Below, one piece after another: positions 1 through 8,838 of a stretch of 54,035 nucleotides of DNA. The notes under the pieces are model-generated. The model worked only from the letters and a program-made list of their open reading frames with translations. It ran no database searches and had not been told where the DNA came from. The position numbers were made by a program, and so were the translations under genes. The DNA is from Bordetella parapertussis (GTDB lineage: Bacteria > Pseudomonadota > Gammaproteobacteria > Burkholderiales > Burkholderiaceae_C), in the NCBI GenBank assembly GCA_945878355.1, contig CAMCTC010000022.1:1-54035 (forward strand), given 5' to 3'. Position 1 is the stretch's first letter, and the number at the start of each line of letters is the position of its first letter.

Positions 1-2
1 AC

Positions 3-260
3 GGCTTCACGATGGCGCTGGCGCAGGAAATGGCCAGCAAAGGCGTGACGGTCAACACCGTCAGCCCGGGCTACATCGGCACCGACATGGTCCGCGCGAT
101 CAAGCCCGAAGTGCTGGAGAAAATCATCTCGACGATCCCCGTCAAGCGCTTGGGAACGCCTGATGAGATCGGCTCGATCTGCGCCTGGCTGGCGGGCGAG
201 GACTCGGGTTTCACCACCGGCGCTGACTTCAGCTGCAACGGCGGCCTGCACATGGGGTGA
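3..260 (+). CDS. phbB: Acetoacetyl-CoA reductase, C-terminal fragment (window edge)
   Basis: Only the last ~85 residues are present; the reading frame is open to the left edge of the window. The visible part is the C-terminal third of a short-chain dehydrogenase/reductase: GFTMALAQE after the (missing) YxxxK helix, then NTVSPGYIGTDMV, the segment that closes over the nicotinamide, and a C-terminal NGGLHMG. That ending and spacing are typical of PhaB/PhbB, the NADPH-dependent reductase that converts acetoacetyl-CoA to (R)-3-hydroxybutyryl-CoA for polyhydroxybutyrate synthesis in the cytoplasm. The NAD(P)-binding TGxxxGxG motif and catalytic Ser-Tyr-Lys are outside the window. Another SDR such as FabG is possible, but the NGGLHMG end favours PhbB. 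A hairpin terminator follows at 421-450. Confidence 0.85.
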   Translation, partial: GFTMALAQEMASKGVTVNTVSPGYIGTDMVRAIKPEVLEKIISTIPVKRLGTPDEIGSICAWLAGEDSGFTTGADFSCNGGLHMG

Positions 261-310
261 GCCCGGACGTGCGACAGGCCCTGCGGCCTGTTGCACGCCT
301 GGCGAACGAC

Positions 311-404
311 CGCGCGCATGCTTGCGCGCGGGCTGGGGAGAGCGGAGCCGATCTTCATCCCTGCGGGTGAATGTTGGGCTCCCCCGGCCCCCTCCGGGAG
401 GGGG
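311..404. repeat. Two palindromic hairpins (REP-like) in the phbB-lldP gap
   Basis: Two perfect 7-bp inverted repeats lie in tandem: CGCGCGC/GCGCGCG at 311-317/324-330 with a 6-base loop, and CCCCCTC/GAGGGGG at 388-394/398-404 with a 3-base loop. Both sit between the phbB stop and the terminator at 421-450. Short, very GC-rich palindromes of this kind resemble REP-type intergenic elements, but a second copy was not found in the window, so family membership is unproven. Confidence 0.35.
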
Positions 405-420
405 TTCCAGCGTGAAGGAC

Positions 421-450
421 AAGGGCCGGCTTTTGCCGGCCTTCTTCTTG
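421..450. terminator. Intrinsic terminator, probably bidirectional
   Basis: GGCCGGC (424-430), loop TTTT, GCCGGCC (435-441), followed by TTCTTCTT on the plus strand and preceded by AAG. The hairpin lies between the convergent ends of phbB (stop 260) and lldP (stop 480). The T-rich flank suits termination of phbB best. Confidence 0.7.
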
Positions 451-479
451 GGCCCAGCATGGGCGCATTCTTTTCGGCC

Positions 480-2141
480 TTACTTCACGACCATCAGCGT
501 GAACGGGAACACATAGGCCTGCAGCGTCACCAGCACGCCGACCAGACTGGCCAAGGCGATCGAGTGGAAGAAGACATAGCGCAGGATGTCGCCTTCATGG
601 TTGAACCAGCGCGTCGCGGTCGAGGCGACGACGATCGACTGCGCATCGATCATCTTGCCCATCACCCCGCCCGAACTGTTGGCAGCGCCCATCAGGTTGG
701 GCGACAAGCCGAGTTGCTCGGCTGCCACCTTCTGCATGCCGCCGAACAACACGTTCGACGCGGTGTCGGATCCGGTCATCGCCACGCCGATCCAGCCCAT
801 CAAGGTACCGAAGAAAGGGTAGAGCACGCCGCTGTTGGCGAAGGCCAGTCCTAGCGTCGTGTCGGTGCCTGAGAAACGCGTCAAGGTGCCCAGGCCGAGC
901 ATCAGCACGATCGTCATCAGCGAATAGCGCACCAGCCAGAAAGTCCGCACAAAGGTACGGGCGATCTCGACTGGCTTGTACTTCATCACCAGCGCGCCGA
1001 CGATCGCTGCCAGCAGGATGCCGGTGCCCGTGGCCGAGAGCAGGCCCAGCACATAGACCGCACCTTCCTTGGTCGGCTTGACCACCACCGGCGGCATTTT
1101 TTCGACCAGGTTGTGCAGCCCCGACATCGGGAAGACTGGCGCGTAAATGCTGTTGAGATAAGCCTTGACCGGCGGCAGGCCCCAGATGAAGACGAAGACC
1201 GTCAGGATCACCCAGGGCAGCCAGGCTTGAATCAGCTCGGCGCGCGAGTAACTCTTGACGGCGACTGGCTTTTGCGCTTGGCCGCCATCGGTCTCATGGC
1301 CTTTCAGATTCGGCGAAGTCCAGATCTTCTTCGGCTGCCAGACGCGCAGGAACAGCACCAGCGAAGTCATCGAAACAATGGCCGCGATGATGTCGACCAG
1401 CTCAGGCCCGATGAAGTTGGAGACCAGGTATTGCGGAATCGCGAATGACAAACCGGTGACCAGGATTGCCGGCCAGATCTCCATCATCGCCTTGCGTCCG
1501 GCAAAGGCCCAGATCAGCCAGAACGGCACCAGCAGCGAGAAGAACGGCAACTGACGCCCGATCATCGCGGAGACGTCCATCAAGTCATAACCATGCACCT
1601 TGGCCAGCGTGATCACCGGCGTGCCCAAGGCGCCGAAGGCGACCGGCGCGGTGTTGGCGATCAGGCTCAGTCCCGATGCCGCCAGCGGCGAAAAGCCCAG
1701 CCCGATCAGGATGCCTGCGGTCACCGCCACCGGCGTGCCGAAACCTGCTGCGCCTTCAAAGAATGCGCCAAAGCAAAAAGCAATCAAGAGCAGTTGCAAA
1801 CGCCGGTCGTCGGTGATGCCCGACAGCGAGGCCTGCAGCACCTTGAAGCTGCCGTTCTGTTCGGCCAATTGCTGCAGGAAGATGATGTTGAGCACGATCC
1901 AGCCGATCGGCAGCAGACCGGTGAAGCCGCCGTACATCGCTGCCGTGCCCGCCATTCCGACCGGCATGCCGTAGGCGAACACCGCCACCAGCACGGCGGC
2001 CAGCAGCCCGAGTCCGGCCGCGAGATGGGCCTTGATATGCAAAAAGCCCAGTGACACCAGCATCACCACCACCGGCACGGCGGCCAGCAAGGTGGAAGTC
2101 ACCATGTTGTTGAAGGGATCGTAAATTTGTTGCCAGACCAT
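480..2141 (-). CDS. lldP: L-lactate permease LldP
   Basis: Proton-coupled uptake of lactate (and probably glycolate) across the inner membrane. The 553-residue length matches LldP/LctP. The protein is hydrophobic throughout, with about a dozen predicted membrane spans and the family segments FGAFFEGAAGFGTPVAV and NTAPVAFGALGTPV in the first half and TGSDTASNVLFGG plus NSSGGVMGKM near the end. The ATG at 2141 has an AGGAGA Shine-Dalgarno a few bases upstream. It is the last gene of the lactate operon: the D-lactate dehydrogenase gene ends 78 bases upstream and the same strand continues back to lutA. It is therefore expected to share LldR control, although the 78-base gap could hold an internal promoter. 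Confidence 0.95.
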   Translation of the reverse strand: MVWQQIYDPFNNMVTSTLLAAVPVVVMLVSLGFLHIKAHLAAGLGLLAAVLVAVFAYGMPVGMAGTAAMYGGFTGLLPIGWIVLNIIFLQQLAEQNGSFKVLQASLSGITDDRRLQLLLIAFCFGAFFEGAAGFGTPVAVTAGILIGLGFSPLAASGLSLIANTAPVAFGALGTPVITLAKVHGYDLMDVSAMIGRQLPFFSLLVPFWLIWAFAGRKAMMEIWPAILVTGLSFAIPQYLVSNFIGPELVDIIAAIVSMTSLVLFLRVWQPKKIWTSPNLKGHETDGGQAQKPVAVKSYSRAELIQAWLPWVILTVFVFIWGLPPVKAYLNSIYAPVFPMSGLHNLVEKMPPVVVKPTKEGAVYVLGLLSATGTGILLAAIVGALVMKYKPVEIARTFVRTFWLVRYSLMTIVLMLGLGTLTRFSGTDTTLGLAFANSGVLYPFFGTLMGWIGVAMTGSDTASNVLFGGMQKVAAEQLGLSPNLMGAANSSGGVMGKMIDAQSIVVASTATRWFNHEGDILRYVFFHSIALASLVGVLVTLQAYVFPFTLMVVK

Positions 2142-2219
2142 GTCTGTCTCCTCGGATCAATCGGTTCTTAAAATATTTTTTGCAGGCTGATTCAGCCGGC
2201 CCATGGCGCGGTCAATGGA

Positions 2220-5000
2220 TCAGCAACTCATGGTCTGTTCCTCCCGACTGCATTCCTCGAGCAGATAAGCGATCGAGCGGTAGGCCAAACCGGTCTCGGC
2301 GCTCAGTCCGATCTCGCAGGTACGGTTTGTCGACAAGCCACCGCAGCAATTCGACGGCAGCGCGGCGGGCAATTTGCGCAAGGCATGGGCATTGAGTTCG
2401 GGGACCACAAAACCGCGGTCACCCGCAAAGCCACAACAGCCGACACCTTGCGGTTCGATGACCTGCTCGACGCAAGCCTGGGCGACGCGACGCAACTTGT
2501 CGTCAGACAGGGTGCGGCGCACGCTGCAATTGATGTGCAGCGCGAACGGCCCTGGCTGGCGCCGCAAACGCAGGCGGGGCAGTAAGGCGTCATGGGCGAA
2601 TTCATGGAAGTCATAGACGGACAGCCGCCCATGCAGCAGCTGTTGCAAGCGCACCGAGCAGGTGCTGGCATCCATGATCACTGGGTAAAAACCGCCTTCG
2701 CCGTCATCGGCGGCCTGCAGCAAGGCATCGATGAGCGCATTGGCCATCGCGTCGGCTTCGTCGGCCAGGCCTTTGCTGGCCAGCACCTGGCCGCAACACA
2801 AGCCATCGAAGCCTTGCGGCAAGCGCGGTGCGTAGCCTGCGCGCACCAGCAGTTGCTGGATGACCTCGGGCAGCGTGGCTTCATCCGCCTGGTTGGCGCC
2901 GAAAATCCGGCCGCCGCAGGTCGGGAAATAGACCACCGGATCGCCCTCGCCACGGTAGCGGACGACCGGCTTGCCAGCCCGCGGCATGCCGGCCTTCCAG
3001 GCGCCGCCCGACAAACGCGACAGTACCGCGTCGCCAAGCACATCGGCCGCCAGGTGACCGGCCTGCAGCCCGAATCGCGACAAGGCCGCGACCTTGCCGA
3101 AATTGCCGGCCGCCCATTGCCCGATCTTGCGCGAAACCGGCCCGATGCTGCGGCCGCGCAGCAAGCGCGTCAATTCGCCGGTGTTGATACCGACCGGGCA
3201 AGCGGTCGAACACAGGCCGCAACCCGCGCAGGTATCCAAGCCCATGTAGGCAAAATCAGCTGCGATGTCGTCTGTTTTCTCACCCGCTGCGGCGCGGCGT
3301 GACAGCTCGCGCCAGCTGACGATGCGCTGGCGCGGCGAGAGCGTCAGCCTATGCGAAGGGCAAAGCGGTTCGCAAAATCCACATTCGATGCAGCGGTCGA
3401 CGATCGCTTCGGCCGCTGGCATCGGCTTCAGATGCTGCAGATGGACTTTGGGGTCGTCATTCAGAATGACCCCGGGATTGAGCAACTGGTGCGGGTCGAG
3501 CAGTTGCTTGATGCTGCGCATCAGCCCGGTCGCCTGCGGGCCCCATTCTTTCTCGACGAAAGGCGCCATATTGCGACCGGTACCATGTTCGGCCTTCAGC
3601 GAGCCATCGTACTTGTCGACCACCAGCGTGCAGATTTCGTCCATCAAGCGCGCATAGCGGTCGATCTCGGCGCTGTCTGAAAAATCCTGGGTGAAAACGA
3701 AGTGCAGATTGCCTTCCAGCGCATGGCCAAAAATGATCGCCTCGCTGTAGCCATGCCGGCGCAGCAGGTCCTGCAGATCCAGGGTGGCGGCGGCCAGCGA
3801 TTCAACCGGGAAGGCCACATCCTCGATGATCACCGTCGTGCCGGCGCGGCGCATCGCGCCAACCGACGGGAAGGTGCCTTTGCGGACATGCCAGTACCTT
3901 TCGCAGGTCGCTGGGTCGGTGGAAAACACCGGCGCTTCAATCGTTGCCAGGCCCGCCAGCGCAGCCAGCGCGGCAGCGCTGCGCAACTGCAAAGCGATGT
4001 CAGTTTCGGCCCGGACTTCGATCAACAGCGCGGCGGCTTCGGCGCCCAGACCGCGCATCGCCGCAGGCAGGCCGGGATGCTGCTCGACCGAGCGCAACGC
4101 CGGGCGGTCGAGCAATTCGACCGCAGACACCGGCGTCTGCTTGAGTCGCATGACCGCCTGGCAGGCCGTCTTGATGTCGGGAAAAAACACCAGGGCGCTG
4201 GCCTTGCAGGGGGCCTCGGCCAGCGTCCTCAGCGTGATGCTGGAGATGAAACCCAGCGTTCCTTCCGAGCCGATCATCAAGTGGGTCAGGACCTCCAGCG
4301 GATCCTCGAAGTCAACCATCGCATTGAGGCTGTAACCGGTGGTGTTCTTGATCCGGTACTTGTGACGGATGCGCGCGGCCAGGGCAGCGTCGGTTCTTGT
4401 GGCGGCGCCGAGCCGCGCCAATTCACTCAACAGGTCGGCATGGCTGACCCGGAAGCTGGCGACGCTGGCTTCGTCCTCGGTATCGAGCAGGCTGCCATCG
4501 GCCAGCAAGAGGCGCATGCCGACCAGCGTCTGGTAACTGTTCTGCGACGTGCCGCAGCACATGCCCGAGGCGTTGTTGGCGGCGATACCGCCGATCTTGC
4601 AGGCATTGATCGAGGCCGGATCGGGGCCTATCTTGCGCTGGAATGGCGCCAGCCTGGCGTTCACTTCGCCGCCTATCATCGCCGGCCCCATTCGCACGGT
4701 GGCCGCATCCGCAGCGATCTCGCAGCGGGCAAAGCCCTCGCCGATCAAGACCAGCAGACCATCAGTCACAGCCTGACCCGACAAGCTGGTGCCGGCGGCG
4801 CGAAAGGTCACCCCGCGACCATGGGCAAGTGCGACCTGCAGCAAGGCCTGCACCTGGGCTTCTGACTCGACCAGCAAGACCAGCTCCGGCGTCATCCGGT
4901 AAAAGCTCGCATCGCTGCCATAAGCCAGGCGCCGCAGCGGGTCAGAGATGATCTGGTTTGCCGGCAGGACGCCGGCGATCGCTTGCCCAAGCTTGCTCAC
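2220..5000 (-). CDS. dld: FAD-binding / Fe-S D-lactate dehydrogenase (Dld-II type)
   Basis: Membrane-associated quinone-linked oxidation of D-lactate to pyruvate is the likely reaction. The 926-residue protein fuses a GlcD-like flavoprotein to a GlpC-like iron-sulfur part. Residues ~35-265 form a PCMH FAD domain (GTSLSGQAVTDG, then GGIAANNASGMCCG); ~275-520 form the FAD-oxidase C-terminal domain. Two ferredoxin-type clusters follow, ligated by Cys537/540/543/547 and Cys591/594/597/601, and the C-terminal third carries CCG motifs (CCGQ, CCGFAGD, NCCGG). The start is GTG at 5000, sharing GTGA with the lutB stop, so translation is coupled. Presence of lutABC in the same operon suggests the two stereoisomers are handled by separate enzymes. 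A different 2-hydroxyacid such as glycolate or 2-hydroxyglutarate cannot be excluded from sequence alone. Confidence 0.88.
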   Translation of the reverse strand: MSKLGQAIAGVLPANQIISDPLRRLAYGSDASFYRMTPELVLLVESEAQVQALLQVALAHGRGVTFRAAGTSLSGQAVTDGLLVLIGEGFARCEIAADAATVRMGPAMIGGEVNARLAPFQRKIGPDPASINACKIGGIAANNASGMCCGTSQNSYQTLVGMRLLLADGSLLDTEDEASVASFRVSHADLLSELARLGAATRTDAALAARIRHKYRIKNTTGYSLNAMVDFEDPLEVLTHLMIGSEGTLGFISSITLRTLAEAPCKASALVFFPDIKTACQAVMRLKQTPVSAVELLDRPALRSVEQHPGLPAAMRGLGAEAAALLIEVRAETDIALQLRSAAALAALAGLATIEAPVFSTDPATCERYWHVRKGTFPSVGAMRRAGTTVIIEDVAFPVESLAAATLDLQDLLRRHGYSEAIIFGHALEGNLHFVFTQDFSDSAEIDRYARLMDEICTLVVDKYDGSLKAEHGTGRNMAPFVEKEWGPQATGLMRSIKQLLDPHQLLNPGVILNDDPKVHLQHLKPMPAAEAIVDRCIECGFCEPLCPSHRLTLSPRQRIVSWRELSRRAAAGEKTDDIAADFAYMGLDTCAGCGLCSTACPVGINTGELTRLLRGRSIGPVSRKIGQWAAGNFGKVAALSRFGLQAGHLAADVLGDAVLSRLSGGAWKAGMPRAGKPVVRYRGEGDPVVYFPTCGGRIFGANQADEATLPEVIQQLLVRAGYAPRLPQGFDGLCCGQVLASKGLADEADAMANALIDALLQAADDGEGGFYPVIMDASTCSVRLQQLLHGRLSVYDFHEFAHDALLPRLRLRRQPGPFALHINCSVRRTLSDDKLRRVAQACVEQVIEPQGVGCCGFAGDRGFVVPELNAHALRKLPAALPSNCCGGLSTNRTCEIGLSAETGLAYRSIAYLLEECSREEQTMSC

Positions 5001-6424
5001 TTTTGCCTGTCTTTCAGCAGGTCGCGCAAGCGTTTCGGTGCCGGGATCAAGGGCGTGCGGCTGCGCGTCCAGGCACCTTGCTCGGTGGGCGACAAGGCCC
5101 GGCCGCGGCTCATGAACCAGGAGGCCAGGCGATACATCCCGAGCCGGCCATAGATCTGCGACCAGACGGCCCAGATCGCCGTGCCGACCACGCTGCGCGC
5201 GACGCCGCTGCCGCGCAGCCTGGCTTCCTCCGGTCTGGCCATCGCTTCATTGCGCAGCCTCACCAGGATGTCGGTGATCGGAATCTTCACCGGGCAGACT
5301 TCGACGCAGGCACCGCACAGCGTCGACGCGAAAGCCAATGGATAGGTGCTGTCCAGCCCCAGCAGGTGGGGCGAGATGATCGCGCCGATCGGGCCGGGGT
5401 AAGTCGTGCCATAGGCATGGCCGCCGATCCGGGCATAGACCGGGCAATGGTTCATGCAGGCGCCGCAACGTATGCATTGCAAGGTGGCGCGCAACTGCGC
5501 GTCGGCATAGGCCTGGGTGCGACCGTTGTCGAGCAGGATCAGATGGACTTCCTCGGGGCCGTCCAACTGCTCGGCTGTTCGCGGGCCGCTGATCAGGTTC
5601 ACATAAGTCGTCACCGGCTGACCCGTGGCCGATCGCGACAGCAAACTCAGCAGCGGCGGCAGATGCTCGAGCTTTTCCACCACCTTCTCGATGCCGGTGA
5701 TGGCGATGTGGATGCGTGGCACTGTCGTGCACATGCGACCATTGCCTTCGTTCTCGACCAGGCAGAGCGTGCCGGTTTCAGCCACCGCAAAGTTGACGCC
5801 CGACAGGCCGATCCCGGCCTCGGCAAACTTGCTGCGCAGCACCTGGCGGCCGATACGGATCAGGCCATCGACATCGTCGGTATAGGGCACGCCGGGAATT
5901 TCTCTGGCGAACAACTCGGCGATCTGCTGCCGGGTCTTGTGGATCGCCGGCATGATGATGTGCGAGGGGGTTTCGCCGGCCAACTGGACAATGTATTCAC
6001 CCATGTCGGACTCGAAAGCCTCGATGCCGGCTTCGGCCATCGCATGGTTGAAGCCGATCTCCTCACTGACCATCGACTTGCCTTTGACGATGCTTTTTGC
6101 CCCGGTCCGGCGTGCGATCGTCAGCGCTATGTCGTTGGCTTCTGCCGGCGTCTGCGCCCAATGCACTTGCACGCCTTGAGCGGTCAAATTGGTCTCGAGC
6201 TGCTCCAACAGCCGGGGCAGATGGGCCAGGCTGTAGCGACGGATTGCCGCGCCGAGTTCGCGCAGCGATTCGCGCTCTTCCGGGTCCGGGAACTGCCCTT
6301 TTCTCTTGGACTGCAAAAAGTCCATCGCGCCGCGAAAGTTCTTGCGCTGCGCCGGGTCTTTGAGAACCTCCAGGCTGCGCTGCTTGAAGTCGTCGACCGG
6401 GTGGATCTGGATGACCTGTTTCAT
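4997..6424 (-). CDS. lutB: L-lactate oxidation iron-sulfur protein LutB (LldF)
   Basis: Second Fe-S subunit of the LutABC/LldEFG L-lactate dehydrogenase, which oxidises L-lactate to pyruvate and passes electrons onward. The 475 residues contain an N-terminal DUF162 (LUD) domain and a ferredoxin-like domain with Cys317/320/323/327 (CIRCGACMNHC) and Cys370/373/377 (CGACVEVC), followed by a C-terminal LutB extension, in line with the family length. ATG at 6424 overlaps the lutC stop by ATGA, and its own stop overlaps the GTG of the dehydrogenase gene, so the operon is coupled at both ends. Confidence 0.95.
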   Translation of the reverse strand: MKQVIQIHPVDDFKQRSLEVLKDPAQRKNFRGAMDFLQSKRKGQFPDPEERESLRELGAAIRRYSLAHLPRLLEQLETNLTAQGVQVHWAQTPAEANDIALTIARRTGAKSIVKGKSMVSEEIGFNHAMAEAGIEAFESDMGEYIVQLAGETPSHIIMPAIHKTRQQIAELFAREIPGVPYTDDVDGLIRIGRQVLRSKFAEAGIGLSGVNFAVAETGTLCLVENEGNGRMCTTVPRIHIAITGIEKVVEKLEHLPPLLSLLSRSATGQPVTTYVNLISGPRTAEQLDGPEEVHLILLDNGRTQAYADAQLRATLQCIRCGACMNHCPVYARIGGHAYGTTYPGPIGAIISPHLLGLDSTYPLAFASTLCGACVEVCPVKIPITDILVRLRNEAMARPEEARLRGSGVARSVVGTAIWAVWSQIYGRLGMYRLASWFMSRGRALSPTEQGAWTRSRTPLIPAPKRLRDLLKDRQK

Positions 6425-7089
6425 GGCTGGCCCCCTTCAGGGTGCAACAGCAGCAGCACCAGTTCGCGCGGTCCATGGGCGCCGTAAGCCATGGTCTGCT
6501 GGATGTCGGCAGTCTTTGACGGGCCCGAAATCAGCAAGGCATTGGTCGGCAAACCCTGGGCCCAGCCTTCGGCACTGATCGCCGCATGCAGATCCGCGTG
6601 GATGCGGGTGCTGTCTAGCAGCACGAAATGCACCGGCGGCACCAAGGACATCAGCCGGGGCTCGCTGCGGTCGGGCCAGAGGATCAGACTGCCGGTTTCG
6701 GCAATCGCGCTGCGCGCCAGCGTCAGCGAGGCATCGATGCCGTCAAACAGGAACTCGCGCCAGGCCTCGATCGGCTGCTCGTAGCGGTGCAGTTGAAGCT
6801 CGCTCGGCAAGCCAATTTCCAGGCGTCGGCCATGCGGCGTGTCGGATCCAATCAGCAAGTTGCGCAAGCCCTTGGCGGCTGCGATGCGCAACAGCAGGGC
6901 GGGCCAGCCGGCATCGGTCGTGTCGTGCACCTCGGTGTGCACCGCCTCGAGCATCTGACGCAAACGGCTGACGCGCTGCGCGGCATCTTCAACGCGGCGA
7001 TGCGCGGCATACCAAGCCTGCACATCGGGCAGCGGCGCCTCGACTTGGGGCGCACGCAAGCGCCCCAGGATGGCTTCGCGCGCGCTCAT
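6421..7089 (-). CDS. lutC: Lactate utilisation protein LutC (LldG)
   Basis: A 222-residue LUD-domain (DUF162) protein, third component of the LutABC L-lactate oxidation complex. Visible features are the start MSAREAILGRLRAP, the AIAETGSL segment and the end segment LLISGPSKTADIQ, a LUD hallmark near the C-terminus. It has no cysteine cluster, as expected. The frame is open further upstream to about 7458, but that stretch is antisense-like shadow across lutA; ATG at 7089 overlapping the lutA TGA as ATGA is the natural start and gives the usual family length. Confidence 0.92.
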   Translation of the reverse strand: MSAREAILGRLRAPQVEAPLPDVQAWYAAHRRVEDAAQRVSRLRQMLEAVHTEVHDTTDAGWPALLLRIAAAKGLRNLLIGSDTPHGRRLEIGLPSELQLHRYEQPIEAWREFLFDGIDASLTLARSAIAETGSLILWPDRSEPRLMSLVPPVHFVLLDSTRIHADLHAAISAEGWAQGLPTNALLISGPSKTADIQQTMAYGAHGPRELVLLLLHPEGGQP

Positions 7090-7889
7090 GCTGAGGGCTC
7101 CGCAGTCCGGCGCCAAAGAAAACTGGCCAAATGCTCGCCCGGAAGCGAGGCTTGGCTGCGCCCGGCGAGCTGGTCTTGCTTGGCGGCCCGGCCGGTGATG
7201 TTGAGCAGGCAGCCACAGTCGGCGCTGACGACCAGATCGGCGCCGCTGGCCTTGAGGCTGGCCACCTTGTCGTCGACGATGGCCTCGGAAATGTCGGGAT
7301 AACGGATCGCAAAAGTGCCGCCAAAGCCGCAGCATTCCTCGACCCTGGCCTGCTCGACCACTTCGACTTGCGCCAGGCTGCCGATCAACGCACCGCTGGT
7401 CTCGTGCGACCCCATCTGGCGCCTGGCATGGCAGGAACTGTGCAAGGCCACTTTGCAACCATCGCCGCGGTCAGCATGATCGAACTTGACCACATGGACG
7501 AGGAATTCGCTGAGCTCGTAAACCCGTCCGGCGAGCTCGACCGCCTTGGCATGCAGCTGTGGATCTGCAGCAAAAAGCTGCGGGTAATGGTGCCTGATCA
7601 TGCCGCCGCATGATCCCGATGGCACCACCACCGGCCAGTCCTCGGTGAACAGATTGAGCTGCTGCAGCGCGACGGTCCGCGCCTCATCCGCAAAGCCGCT
7701 GCTGTACGCGGGCTGGCCGCAACAGGTTTGCTGCTCGAGGTAATGCACCCTGATGCCTTCGCGCTCCAGCAGATGGACGGTGTCGACACCGGCTTCGGGC
7801 GTGAACTGATCGATCAGGCAGGTGGCGAACAGATAAACGTCGCTCGGCTTGGCCGGATACAGCCGGTGTTGGTTCGATGTGGGGTTCAC
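7086..7889 (-). CDS. lutA: L-lactate oxidation protein LutA (LldE)
   Basis: A 267-residue protein with two cysteine-rich CCG domains: QTCCGQPAYSSGF around residue 56 with a preceding ATC, and SCHARR ... ECCGFGGTF in the second half. These ligate an Fe-S cluster in the LutABC/LldEFG lactate dehydrogenase. It is the first gene of the lactate operon. The start is GTG at 7889, preceded by GAGGAT at a normal spacing. The 171-base gap to the divergent regulator contains two operator-like palindromes, so repression by LldR with release by lactate is the expected control. Confidence 0.93.
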   Translation of the reverse strand: MNPTSNQHRLYPAKPSDVYLFATCLIDQFTPEAGVDTVHLLEREGIRVHYLEQQTCCGQPAYSSGFADEARTVALQQLNLFTEDWPVVVPSGSCGGMIRHHYPQLFAADPQLHAKAVELAGRVYELSEFLVHVVKFDHADRGDGCKVALHSSCHARRQMGSHETSGALIGSLAQVEVVEQARVEECCGFGGTFAIRYPDISEAIVDDKVASLKASGADLVVSADCGCLLNITGRAAKQDQLAGRSQASLPGEHLASFLWRRTAEPSA

Positions 7890-7928
7890 AAGATCCTCGC
7901 TTGGTGGTCACTTGATGATCACTTGGTA

Positions 7929-7945
7929 AAGTGGTAAGACCAATT
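7929..7945. promoter_or_regulatory. LldR operator O1 (lut operon side)
   Basis: TGGTAAGACCA at 7932-7942 is a TGGT-N3-ACCA palindrome, extended leftwards as AAGTGGT. It fits the TNGTNNNACNA operator consensus of the FadR subfamily of GntR regulators. It lies 40 bases upstream of the lutA GTG start. Additional half sites (TTGGT at 7923, TTGACCAA from 7944) flank it, suggesting extended binding. Confidence 0.7.
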
Positions 7946-8034
7946 GACCAAATGGTAGTGACATCAATGAATCTTGTGATAGGTAATTTCCCTAGTTTTT
8001 CATCGGTGAGTTTGCGCTGGATTAAGCTAATATC

Positions 8035-8051
8035 AAGTGGTCAGACCACTT
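8035..8051. promoter_or_regulatory. LldR operator O2 (regulator side)
   Basis: AAGTGGT-CAG-ACCACTT is a perfect 7-bp inverted repeat around a 3-base centre, the best match in the window to the GntR/FadR operator pattern. It ends 9 bases before the ATG at 8061, so a bound repressor would cover the start region of the regulator gene itself (autoregulation). A TAATAT at 8028-8033 could be the -10 element. Centre-to-centre distance to O1 is 106 bp, about ten helical turns. Confidence 0.75.
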
Positions 8052-8060
8052 TTCATCCCT

Positions 8061-8813
8061 ATGCCTCAGCAACGCCCTGCCGTGATCCGATTGGCCGACA
8101 CCGTCGCCGCCGAACTTGAAAAACGCATCCTCGAGGGCTCGCTCAAGCCCGGCAACTTGCTGCCGTCAGAGCGCGCATTGGCGCTGGACCTGGGCGTGTC
8201 GAGGCCATCGCTTCGGGAAGCGATCCAGAAACTGGTCGCCAAGGGCTTGTTGACGACGCGCCACGGTGCCGGGACCTTGGTCACCGACCGACTCGAAGCG
8301 CATTTCGCCGATCCCTGGCAGGACATGGTCAAGGGCCACCCGATGCTGCACCGGGACCTGCTTGAGTTCCGCCAGATGCTCGAAAGCCAGGCGGCGCAGC
8401 TGGCAGCCCAACGCGCCACCGATGTCGACATCCAGCGCCTCGACGCCGCCCATGAAAAGATGGAAGCGGCTTACCGCAGCGAGAACCTGGCCGCATCAAT
8501 CGACGCCGATGTTGCCTTCCATCAGGCGATAGCCGAGGCTGCGCACAACGTCTTGATCGGCCATCTCAGCGCCAGCCTGATGCGGGTCATCCACGGCCAT
8601 GTGTCGAACAATCTGGAAAACCTGCAGACCAGTCCGCAGCGCTGGGAGCAGCTGAAATCGCAGCACCGGGCGATCTGGCAAGCGGTCCGCGAGGGCCAGG
8701 CGCAGCAGGCGGCTGACGCGGCGCGCGAACACATCGAATTCGTTCGCGCAAGCATCGACGACCATGCACTGCAAGATGAACGTCGTTTGATCGCTTTGCG
8801 ACGTTCTAGCTGA
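8061..8813 (+). CDS. lldR: GntR-family (FadR/FCD) lactate-responsive regulator
   Basis: A 250-residue transcription factor: N-terminal winged helix (LADTVAAELEKRILEGSLKPGNLLPSE cut here to its features: GSLKPG then LGVSRPSLREAI and GAGTLV) and a C-terminal all-helical FCD ligand domain from about residue 85 with the metal/ligand histidines in DVAFHQAIAEAAHN. It faces the lactate operon, and both inter-gene palindromes match its subfamily. GTG at 8037 is an alternative start in frame, but it lies inside operator O2; ATG at 8061 is preferred because it begins at the conserved domain. No strong Shine-Dalgarno is visible. Known relatives (E. coli LldR) respond to lactate. Confidence 0.88.
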   Translation: MPQQRPAVIRLADTVAAELEKRILEGSLKPGNLLPSERALALDLGVSRPSLREAIQKLVAKGLLTTRHGAGTLVTDRLEAHFADPWQDMVKGHPMLHRDLLEFRQMLESQAAQLAAQRATDVDIQRLDAAHEKMEAAYRSENLAASIDADVAFHQAIAEAAHNVLIGHLSASLMRVIHGHVSNNLENLQTSPQRWEQLKSQHRAIWQAVREGQAQQAADAAREHIEFVRASIDDHALQDERRLIALRRSS

Positions 8814-8838
8814 CTTTGCTTTGCGCCGGCAATGCCGC

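Noticed and set aside
7090..7458. N-terminal extension of LutC across lutA.
   Set aside because: The extension is a frame shadow of lutA; the ATGA overlap at 7086-7089 gives the expected 222-residue protein.
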